DNA from: Klebsormidium nitens
Taxonomy: Eukaryota; Streptophyta; Klebsormidiophyceae; Klebsormidiales; Klebsormidiaceae
NCBI GenBank assembly: GCA_000708835.1
Contig: DF237467.1
Span: 5,770 to 66,156, forward strand
Direction: 5' to 3'
DNA: 60,387 nucleotides
The notes under the pieces were generated by a model that was given only the letters and a program-made list of their open reading frames with translations, did not search any database and had not been told where the DNA came from. Below, piece by piece: positions 35,288-47,200 of this stretch. Position 1 is the stretch's first letter. Each line of letters begins with the position of its first letter. Both the position numbers and the translations under genes were made by a program.

Positions 35288-38200
35288 ATGGTCGACAAAC
35301 TTTTAGATTTCACCCAGCCTTTTGACGTGCCGCTTCTGGACGCGACAGTCCAAGCATTCTACGGCACGGGGTCGAAGGAAGAGGTGAGGCAAGCAGGGGC
35401 CAACTTCAACTTTGATGTTGGTTGGGCCAGTCTTTGTGAAACGGGTTTAGATGATTCGGTGGGCAGGGCTGATGGTTATACGACCATTTTGTATCGGTTC
35501 GTGGTTTGTTCAAGCAAAGACAGAATCCGGCAGGCACCAGTCACTGAAGTGTGCCGTTTTTTAGTGGTGCGAAAACGACATTGAATTGACCAGCTTTCAA
35601 GATCAAAGCAAGCAGATAAGCGGACAGATCTCACTGGAGGTGGTTGCTTTGACAATCGCTGCTCAAGAGGGGACCAGGTGATGGCTTGGGTGGCGTCGGC
35701 CAAACGCTGAGCTAATTTGACCTTGGCAATCGAGCCATTGCTCTTTGAACAGCCTGCTTGGAAGTGCGAGTCAGCGCATTAGTGCCATTCAAGCAGACTC
35801 CAAGCAAGCGTTGCAAACATGTGGCATTTGCTCTCAGGAAGAATCGTATGAAGAATGACATGAATCTGCTCGTAAGCAACTGTGTTGGTTATGGTGGTGA
35901 CTTTCATAGCTCTTGATAGATGCGAAGCGTCAAGGCGGGGATGATTTCTTGTTTGAGCAATCCTGAGTTATAATAGTTGTGTGTCAGGCTACAGAATAAG
36001 CTGGTCTGAAAGTTGAAAAGGTACGCAAGCCTTGACTTGCCCGAGCCGAGGAGATTTGTAAAGACCGGTATATTCTGGGAAACTTCAGAATGAGAGTGGT
36101 GTTCGTCTGGCGACCAGCAATAAATCTCAAGGAGCTCTTGTGTCTTGAAAATCTCCGTTGGTCATGGATTGGAGAAACCGGGTTGCTACTTGTCTTGTGT
36201 TGGATTTAGCATGGGTTTCTGCTTTTCCCCAAGAATGGTTCTCACGAATCGTGCAAAAAGCTGTTTGAGAAGCAAGTATAGTGACGGAAAACACTCGACT
36301 TTGCAAATTCTCTGGTTTGCCAGGGCTACACCGTGGCTCTGAATTCATGTTTGTTCATAAGTAAGGGGATTCTTTTTTGCACTCCTAGAAGATGCTAAGT
36401 AACGTGTTCAGATTCAACTTTGACTTCCTCACATTTTTGAGGAAGCCCAAAGGCCGCTTGTATTAGCAATTGCGGGTTAGGGCATCCTCTCTTCAAAAGG
36501 AAGTCGGAAGTATGTATCAACCAGTTGCTTCAGACCCTGCATCGGCATCTTGAATCAGAATATTAACAGTGCAGGAGTGCAGCGCAAGTCAACAACTCCT
36601 CTTGCGCAACTCAAATGCACCAATTCAGGATTGGCACACTGCCGCAATGAAACAGAAAAGAACCTTCTTGGCCTGCAGAGATCTGCAGCGGAACGGGTTC
36701 TACGACAGTTGCAGGAGCACCCGGATACATGGACCCGGGTGGTGGATATCTTGCAAAAGAGCCAGGTCATCGACTCAAAGTTCTTCGCACTCCAGGTATC
36801 CCTCACAACCTCTGCTTTTCAGCAGCGAACCAGCTCTGCTTAGTGATTTGCTGTATAGTACCACTTCTTCTTGATTATGCAAGTTGCTCCGGGAAATTTT
36901 CGCAACCTTTTTTCCCCCAGTAAGGAGCAGAAATGTCCAAGTAGCCCGTGTCCTTTGGGGCTTGAATCTATAAGAGAGCTTGTTCCGCAAATTTCAAACA
37001 GGTCCTGAGCAAAGTCTTGTTGTCTGTACAGGTGCTCGAGGGAGTCATCAAGTTCAGATGGAACGCTCTGCCGGTGGAACAGAGGGACGGGATAAAGAAC
37101 TATGTGTCAGAGCTCATAGTGCAGGTAAGCATTTCCCCTTCTTCTAGATTCGACAAACCTTCTACTTGCTTTTGCTTCTCTATCGAGTTCGACGAGACTT
37201 CCGCTTGCGCCCATGCCACCTGTCACAAAGGCTATTCTTTCAGCCGCAAATGCTACAGTGTCTGCTTCATTTGGCAGAGAAGATTCTTGATGGACTGCTC
37301 TCGTGTTAGGCATGAAGCAAAAGCCCATGTTGACAGTGGGACACATTTCTACTCTTTGAGCCACGCAGTGTCTTGCTATCTTGGCTAAGCGACTCATACC
37401 CATCGTTTTCTCCCTGCAGTTGTCACGAGAAGAGCCCACATATCGAAGGGAGCGGCTCTACATCAACAAACTGAACATCATACTCGTCCAGGTAAAAGCT
37501 CACGGCTCTTACCTTGTTTGCTAAAGAGTGCCGACACCACACTTGAAGTTTGACATTTTGGCCGAACAAACGTTTGTGCTGCTTCCGGAGGCTCGTTGCT
37601 GGGTAGCCTCTTTCAAAACGATAGTTCAGAGCTGTGTAACCCTCCGCTACATCAAGTAGTTCAGTGGGTCTCTGTGCCGCGCCCTCTTCTCGTGTCACCA
37701 GAGTTTGTTGCTTGGATTTGTCGCATTGGACCAAGGAGCTGGCTGTCACTTGCGCAGGTCTTGAAGCATGAGTGGCCGTCTAAATGGCCGCAGTTCATCC
37801 CCGACCTAGTGGCCGCTGCGAAGAGCAGCGAGACCCTTTGCGAGAATTGCATGGTCATCCTGAAGGTAAAAGCGCCATCAGTATCGGACAGCCGAGCATG
37901 GCTCAGCATCACAGGACCACTTCGGGCCTTGATGTGGGAACTGTAGTGCAGAAGTCCCGTCACTGAGTGTTAGCGTTCGAGTCGAACTCAAATTGATCTT
38001 TCAACCACCTGCCTTTCTGACAAGGGCGACCGACACTTACGATTCCCGACAACTGTCCTCAAGATGAAAGGATGCTTTCTGAAGCGATTGAATCCGACAA
38101 GGGTTTGAGTTGGGGCGGTTGAGGCGCAAGCATTCTGTAGTTGCCAAGGTGCATGGCCGTCTCGAGATGCCTTCAAGCAAACGATTCCTTCAAGCCGAGG

Positions 38201-41200
38201 GTGTGGAGGCATATGCAGGAATTCCAGCCTACTAGCTGCTTCTTTGTTGCACGACGCAAGTGCTTCCGCTACCCCCAGTCTGCGGCCATGATAGTAATGA
38301 TCATGCTTTCTTTCTGCTTGCAGCTTCTGAGCGAGGAGGTCTTCGACTTTTCGCGAGGGGAGCTTACGCAACTCAAAATCAAGGAGCTCAAGAACTCGCT
38401 CAACAGGTGAGTGCCGAGATCCCAACTGCAAGGCTGTCCTGGATCGGACAGGCCTCTCCGAAATTATTGTTTGGTCAAGGAGATTGCAAGGCTGGTAATT
38501 GCCTTTTTGAGATCAACTCTTCCTCAGTACTCAAAGCAGCTTTTCAGCGGGGTTTACATGCCAAAAGCCCAATCACGTATTGGGCGTCACGATTACTCTC
38601 GAAGAAGTGGTTCCGATGAGAGCTCTACTTTTGTACGTTTGTGCGCAGCGAGTTCCAGCGCATCCACGAGCTGTGCATGTACGTGCTGTCGGCGTCCACC
38701 CGGCCGGAGCTCATCCGGGCGACCCTCGCAACGCTGCACGCCTTCCTCTCCTGGATCCCGCTCGGCTACATCTTCGAGTCGAACCTGGTGAGACAGTTGT
38801 GATGAATCAGGTCAGAAAGATGTTGACTTCGATTACTTTCAGCGGTTTGGAATGAGTCGTTCGGCGGCACTTGCAAACGAAAGTTGGACGTTCAAAAGAG
38901 GTGCTTGCTTGGACGAAGCGGAGTACTTTGTCGAGTTCGGTGGTTACGTTTGGAGCAGTCTTGTTGTCCAGACTAAACTCGTACAACTAATTGCAAGTCG
39001 AGTCCCTTACTCCCTCAGTCAAGTACTTTGGTGTCGTAGCAATAACTAGTTACTTTGTCATGCGGAAGTTTCCAATCTGAGGAACCCTGTGCGGAACGTG
39101 ATCATCCTCTATCTTTGGTTGTGCAGCTGGAGATCCTCCTGAAGCTGTTCCCTGCACCCCCCTTTAGAAACCTCACTCTGCAGTGCCTCTCCGAGGTGAG
39201 ACCCGCATCTCAAATTCCTTCACCTTTTCTGGTCATCTGCTCTGCATAGAGTAGCACTAAGCACTAAGCTCAGGATTCAGCGTCTTTGGCACACAAGGCT
39301 CGCTGTGCAATTGTTGGAGCGCTTGCAGACTGCATCATGGGACATCCAGCGTGTGCTTTGATTGGCCTCACTTTAATCAAGTCAGCAACCCCCCCTGGGC
39401 CGTCATTCTTGTCACATTCCGCTTCCCATTATCTGCCTCGATACAGAACAACTTAGCATGAGCGACTGGCGCTCCATTCCAACGCAAAGGGCAAGCAACA
39501 CTGTTGCAACTGACGAGACACCAGACCACTGCTGAGACGATCCAATTCAGACGCAGCCACTCCTGCGTTGTAAAGTGGCACACTTTTTTTGGGTCCGAAA
39601 TCGTTTGGCAAGAGGAGAAATGGATTCTTTCTTGCAGGTGGCGGCCCTGAGTGTGGGCGACTACTACAACGAGCACTTCGTGAAGCTATACACCATTTTC
39701 ATGGCGCAGCTCCAAGGCATCCTGCCCCCCGGGACCGATATCCCAGCTGCATACGCCGCTGGCACGGACGATGAGCAGGTAGACTCTACATCCGTCCGAC
39801 CATCGCTCTCTCGAGAGTGGTGTTTCAAGCCGGCCTGAAGAGTCGGCACCACTAGTTTTCAGACTCCAAGCGGATGTCGACTTGTTTATAGTACGTGCCA
39901 AGTTGTCCGGGATTGGTGCGAGTCATGTAAAGCTCTAGATACGGGTCTATTCGAGCGAGCACCTGAGTTCAGAGTGTCAATCCTGACCGGACAGACTGGC
40001 GCAAAGTGACAGTGGAATAGCTGACCGCAAGTTCAGAATAAGCCCCTGAAGTTCAAAGTTGAGAGTCTGCTTCCGAGCCCAAGTTGTGTTTGACGGTTGT
40101 CTCACGCTTGCTTGTCTCGTTTCTACAGGCCTTCATCCAGAACCTCGCTCTCTTCTTGACCGGCTACTTCAAGGTGAGCCACAAAGTAGCTGCCAACGAG
40201 AGGTTCCGTGGCATCGAGGTTTGAGCACTTGGCACATCAGACCGGGATCCCGTGTGCTTTTGTCATCGTATGTGTTCCGAAGCTTTTGCACGCTTCTGCG
40301 CCTTTCTTTATCAGTCATGTCTTCTCAAGCTCCCACTTGCCTCGTGAAACTGTTCCGCATGGACCCTTTGATGTCAGAAGATGAAACTATCCTCGCTCTT
40401 CAGCGATCCGGAACCCCTTCCTTTTGGATCTTTGGTGACTTACGTCATCACCTGTTCTATTCTGTTCTGCAGTCTCACGTCGCTGTCCTGGAGGTGAACC
40501 CCGAGACGAAGCCAGGCCTCCTCTTGGGCCTCGACTACCTGCTCAGCATCTCATACGTGGAAGACGTGGAGGTCTTCAAGGTATACTGATCTTTGAGTAC
40601 TCTTCCCTTTCTTTGTTCTGACATTGTGTGATGAATATTCGCAGCTCGCTTTGAAGTGTTTGCGCCCTTGTTCCGGGGCTGTCCGTATAATACTAAGAAG
40701 ATTACGTGTAAGTTTCCAACAGCGGTCAGAAGAGGTCCCCAACTTTTGCACACCCGCTTTCTTCGCTTGGCGTGATTGGCACCGCTTCCTGCCTCCCAAT
40801 GCCTTTACATGCTGTCCTGCGAAGAGAACACGTTAGCTGCTGATGCCAACGCCTACCGACCTTGCTATTTACGCAGCAATCTCAAGCCGAAATCCGCCAC
40901 CTTGCGTGAAAACTGACACCACACCTCTTCTCGCAGGTGTGCCTCGACTACTGGAACATCCTGGTGTCAGACCTCTTCCAAACGGAAGCCAATGCGGAGC
41001 CGGCCGCGGCGCCGCTGGGCCTGCACATCCCGGCGGCCAATGGTGCGGGGGGGCAGACGTCGGAGCGCAAAAAGCTGTACTCAGTCCCAATGTCGAAGCT
41101 GCGGCTGTTGTTCATCAGCCGTATGGCCAAGCCGGAAGAGGTGCTGATTGTGGAGGACGAGAACGGGAACATTGTGCGCGAGACGATGAAGGACAACGAC

Positions 41201-44200
41201 GTGCTGGTGCAGTACAAGGTGAGCTCAGAGAACGCTTTTATGATCGGCTCCTACTGCGTCAAAAGTCTCTGCAAAGAAGTCCACCATCTTCACTCTTGCA
41301 ATCACGTGAACTGTGTCAATGGCTTGTTCTGTTTGCTGTTGTGTGCTAGACGTCCGCTGATGCTGCAGGTTGGTCCTAATGCAATCTTCAGATTGTCACT
41401 CACTTCGTGGTCTGGAAAGTGGTTCGAAGACGGTGTGGAAGGGCAAAGGGCTGAAAGGCTAGGACACTTTACAGCAGGAAAAGATGAATCTCCCATCTTT
41501 ATCCAACTATCGACGCTCAACTAACGCTCACTCAAAGTACCCGCGATGATGTGCTGAAAGCTTCGGCTCTTGCCCTTGCAGATTATGAGGGAGACGCTTA
41601 TCTACCTCTCGCATCTTGACCACGAGGACACGGAGCAACAGGTGAGGTTCTAATACGCAACGGGATCGGTTCTATGCAGACACGTGGTTTTCGGTCTTCT
41701 TGCTTTACGCATCTCTTTTGCACTTTCGCAGTCAGTCTGGATAAACCCATCAGCATCGTTTTGAATTTGCACACATAGTGTAGAAGTTCGCTCTCACCAG
41801 ATTGGTTGAAGAAGCTATCGTAAGACTCTGACGGCTTCATCAATAGTGAAGAGAAGCCGTTCTTGAGCAATGGATATCAGACCTGGTGACAGACTGTACA
41901 TCTGTGAATCGGAGGAGCGAGCGTGCATTTTGCTGTCTTTCCATGCTCGAAGGCTGGACTAGAGCGAAACAAAGCTCAACACCATTTGCATTGGGAAACA
42001 AGAGATCTCGACGGCAAGAAAGCCGCTACTCGTCATCCTAACTTTGCGGCGGGAAAACCTGTTCATGTCATGACGTGTCTACGGATCTACGACTTCGCCC
42101 TTTGTCACACGCAGATGCTGAAGAAGCTGGCCCTGCAACTGAACGGCAAGGAGTGGTCCTGGAACAACCTCAACACGCTCTGCTGGGCCATCGGATCCAT
42201 CTCGGGGTCCATGCAAGAAGACCAGGTGCGGCGAAACCAGCGTCCAAAGGTTAAAAAGGACCTTTCTTCTTAGTATGTCAACCTAGGTACCTCTACGAGC
42301 TTCTGATCGAGCTTAGATTGGATCGGGGCGTCATAGGCAGCTCTTTATGGACAATAAGGTCCTCCATCCTATACTCCGTTTGGCCAGGGCGGCTCAATTG
42401 TTGCTCAATAGCTGGGCCGTAGACTTCACATTCGGGTTACTTGGACTGGTATCTGCCGTCTAAATTGAAAATTGAAACAGTCGTCCTCAGTTGCAGGCCC
42501 AAATTTGAATCTGGAGGCTCTGGCAGGGCTGTTGAGGTCTGGCAGTACTTCAATGCTGACACGCACAGTTTTACTGGTGCAGGAGAACCGGTTCCTGGTG
42601 ACCGTCATTCGAGACCTCCTCAGCCTGGTGGAAATCACCCGGGGCAAGGCCCACAAGGCCGTCATCGCCAGCAACATCATGTAAGCCGCGGCCGGCTCTC
42701 ATCCTGAACGGAAAGTCACTATCGTGTGTATTAGAAATTGATGCGACTGAGTGTTCAGGCAGCTGGATTTTAGCCCTGCAGCACGCATGAGAGCTCAAGT
42801 TCGCAAAGCGTACTTGAGACAATGTTACACGTGTCAGACGACCTTGATGGAACGTTGTTGGAGGGGGTCCTTCTTTCTGCAGATTGGCCTCTTCTCTCGC
42901 AGTCTTTAGAGACTGATCGTGTGGGCAATAATGGTTTAGCCTCCGTATCGATCAGCCTATTCAATGCTCTTCTCTTCCAGGGCACTTCAATGTTATCTTT
43001 GAGTCAGTTCGTAGCCCAAAAGGTCAAAAACTATGTAGCCTTTGCTTTCAAAAATCAGCCCAATCTAAGGACGCTCACTGAACTTCTCGCTTGGAAAACT
43101 TGTGCCGTGCAGGTACGTGGTGGGCCAGTACCCCCGCTTCCTGCGCGCCCACTGGAAGTTCCTCAAGACGGTCGTCAACAAGCTCTTCGAGTTCATGCAT
43201 GAAACGCACCCCGGAGTGCAGGTGCGCCCATCGGTTCCACTTGTCACCGTCTCCCTTCTTTCCTTCTTTCTGGACTTTCTGCAGGAAATATAGCAGGTAT
43301 TGTACAAGGCAGATATGCATGCTAGCCTTGGGCTGTGTGCTCGGTTTCCCTGTGCCACACTCGGTGCGGTCAGAAAGTTTTTTTCGTTGATTCAGACCGT
43401 GCGTTCGGTTGCATTGCTGGATGTGAGGACTTTGAGCAAACGGCTCGGCGTTTGACTATGGGCCTGTCTGACTCGTTTTCATTGTTTAGATGAGACCCAG
43501 AGCCGCAAAGATATTGAAGACGATCATCTGTCCTGACGGCGCAGTTGCTCACTCTTGCAGGACATGGCATGCGAGACGTTTCTGAAGATTGTCCAGAAGT
43601 GCCGACGAAAGTTCGTCATACAACAAGTGAGATTACGTTTGTTCTTTGTATCCACGCCTCCCTTTCTCTTATAGCGACATCTCGTGCTTCTATGTCTGAC
43701 CGTCCCTTTTCGATTGACAACAGAGCGGCGACGGATGTGTGGTGATATCTGGTCCATATACAACTTTTTCAAGTCAAGTCTTGATCCCATAGCAGCCAAG
43801 ACTTACAGTAGCTCTGTCACCAAACTGCCAACCTCTGGGGCTTCTCTTCGGACTTCCGAAACCTCTTGCCTTCTTTCCAGGTTTTATATCAAAAGGTCGA
43901 GTTATTGCTTCAATTCCGCTATTGTAGTTGAGCAGACGGCAGCTTACAAAAGCATCCATATTATTGGCAGGCATTTCCTCGTTTCAAAAACGGATGATTC
44001 TTTTAAATAACGGCTCATTGGTTCAAGTGGGTTCCAATCATGTGGCTGGCTTGTCTAGGTGGGTGAAGCCGAGCCGTTCATCTGCGAGCTGCTGCGCGGG
44101 CTGGCGACGACCATTCTGGACCTTCAGCCGCACCAAATACACATGTTCTACGAGTCGGTAAGGCTGCTGGTCGGGTTGGCATCCGCGCGTATTCGGCAAA

Positions 44201-47200
44201 TGCGTGGATTACACGAGTCGAGTTCGAACATCTACCAGAGCTTTACAGCTTCAGACGAATAGGGACAAAGCTTTTTCAGTCCCACGGAAAGAGACAACGT
44301 TATTTGCTGCATAAGGGTGTCTTGTCTTGTTTCAGCTGAGGAAGCCGCTCTTTCTGCTATGGTGTCCAGATTACGAAGCCCTTGTGTCGTACTTTGCAGG
44401 TGGGATACATGATCCAAGCGGAAACTGAAAAGCAGAAACAGATTGAGTACCTACAGAAGCTCATGGAGCTACCAAACGCGGTGAGCATCGAGACACTGTC
44501 AGTTCTGCCGATTATTACTGTCAGCAGTCTTTTGCAGTATCGTTTTTATCGCCACCAAGGTTGGCGGAGAGGTAAAGCCTCTATCATAGGACGCTGGGAA
44601 AGTCAGCCAAGGCGACTGCCGTGCTCGGATGAACAACGCTTCATCTCGTCATTGAAGCGGTTCAAAAAGTTATTAAGGCCCCGGATGTGCGTTGATAGAA
44701 GCCGGCCATCACAAAAGAAAGCGTCAGCTCTCTTGAGCTGTCCCTTAATTCTCTTTTCCGTCCTCATCTTCTCTCGGTTCGGCTGTAACTCTGCTGCAAC
44801 AAAGGCACGAGACCTTAGCGGAGCATGGCAGAGCGTGCTCAAGCTTTAAGACACGCAGCTTGATCACGTCGATCATCTCCAGAAGATGTTTATGCAAAAT
44901 CCTGTTCAAACTCTCCTGGAGACACCGGTGTCACTTTCTCAATCTCCACGCAACTCCACTGCAGGTTGGAACAAGATCATAGCGCAGGCACTGCAGAGCG
45001 TGAACGCTTTTAGTTCCACACCTCAACACATTAGTCGAGCTTTAGAAATTTAGAAACGTTACCCGTATTCCCGGGTTAACACACTCCCCCTCTTTGGGGA
45101 CACCCTAACGAATTCCTGCGCCTTTTTGCTGCAGCGGTGGAACGAGATCATGGCGCAGGCGCAGCAGAGCGTGGACACGCTGAAGAACCCCGAGACGGCG
45201 CGCGCGATCCTGAACATTCTGCAGCCCAACGTGAGCGTGGCCAGCGCGCTCGGGCAGCCCTTCATCAGCCAGCTCTCCGGCATCTACCTCAACATGCTCA
45301 ACATCTACAGGTGGGTCCCCACCCTCCCTGCCCTGGTAACAGTTTAGTTACAGTTTTTTTAGTGGCCTCACAACTTGCCACCCCAGTTTCAGCTTTGAGT
45401 TGCGGTCCAAAATCTTGATCCGTCGCAACTCATTCAACAACCATGGGACTGTGGAAATCAAAAACTTTGCTCTGAGCTGTGCTAATCTGAGAGCACCAGT
45501 TCTGAAGGTCTTCCTCATCCTTCTGGGTGTTTAGAACGGGTTTGTTTCGAGAACGGATTCTGACAGAGCAGATAATGCACTGCTGGGATCTTTTTTGGCA
45601 GGTGATGCGAGATTCGTCTTCCTTTGGTCCGCTTTCTTACGCTTCTGAAAGACGCCTGTCAAATTGCTCAATGGAAGTCCGTTTTATGAACCATCTGGGG
45701 TGAGAGAAGGTCGCCTTCAGTGCAAACCATGTTCAACGACCACTTGTCACTCCCATTTTGGCAGGCTCGGATCGCTCTGTGTCGAATTGGTCGCATAACA
45801 CTTTCTCTTGAGTGCAGAATGTATAGCGAGATCATCTCCAGCAGCATCGCGGAAGGAGGCCCTTACGCTTCCAAGACATCCGTGGTCAAGCTCCTCCGGT
45901 GAGACTTGCCTCTCTGCTAGTTTGCCTCCCGTAGGTCTTGCCATCTCTCAAAGTCATCTATAGTCGGATAAAATGAACGAATCATTTATCAACGTTTCGG
46001 GTCAATTACGTTCCATTCCGGAGCTTTGTTGGTCAGACGGGAGCGACTGTGAGAAGTCTTCTTTTGAGGACGGTGTCTAAAATGCTGGAGATTTGTTTTC
46101 AGGACCACAGGCTTTTTGCCATGACCTGCTATAAGTACAAACTGTTTTGTTGCAATAACCTGGCATAATCACAGACTGTTTCGTTGCTACAACCTACCAT
46201 AAGCACAGACTGTTCCGTTTGCTATCATTTGCCATGACCACAGACTCATTCGTTACCAGAACCTGGCATAATCACCGACTGTTTCGTTGCTATAACCTGC
46301 TAAAACCACAGACTGGTTCGCTGCCAGGTCCGTGAAGCGCGAGACGCTGCGGCTGATAGAGACGTTCGTGGAGAAGGCGGAGGACACGGAAATCATCGCC
46401 AAGCAATTTGTGCCTGCCATGCTAGACCCCATCCTAGGGGACTACGCGCGCAACGTGCCGGACGCACGGGAATCGGAAGTGCTGTCCCTATTCGCCGCCA
46501 TCATAAATAAGTGAGCTCTTGATTACAGACGTTCCTCCTTTAGTTGGTTGCTCCTCATGCCCTTTTCTTCTGCTGTTCCCTCCGTCACCAGTTGAAGTCA
46601 CCTGTTCAGTTCTGTGGGAACGAGCAAAACGGGTGCTGACAATGTTCGTAGCATAGATGCCAAAGTTCCACCTCTTCCCACGAGGTTTTCGAGGGGACCT
46701 GTGTCCGCATCCGTCTTAGTAGCTGCTGGCTGTCGGAGGACCTGCTAGCGAAGGCCTCCAGCTTTTAATCGACAGTTTTTCGGCTAGCGGTGCCTTGCTA
46801 TCCTGCTTAGGCAATCCGCTGTCGGTATCACCGCATATGCTGTTTTGGAGAGCATTTGTCGCCCTTTTTATTGCAGTTCGTTAAGCTTCGCATCATTCTC
46901 ATTTGATTGCAGATTGAAGGAAGCCATGCTGGACGAGGTGCCCCGGATCTTCGAGGCCGTCTTCGAGTGCACGCTGGATGTGAGTACCCACTTTGCAACC
47001 TGAGCTTTGCACCGCCTTTCGAGTTTGAGGCGCCGTTCAAGTATCCCTTCACGGCATGCACACGTACGCAAGGAAAAGCTGTCTGGAACCAGTCAGCAAA
47101 GTTACCTAACATAACAAACGTAACTAGTCCGTTCGTAAGCCCGTGTCTCGTGTCAAAACCGTGCCTGAATACAAAAGCAACATACTCCTCCTTTCGGGGA

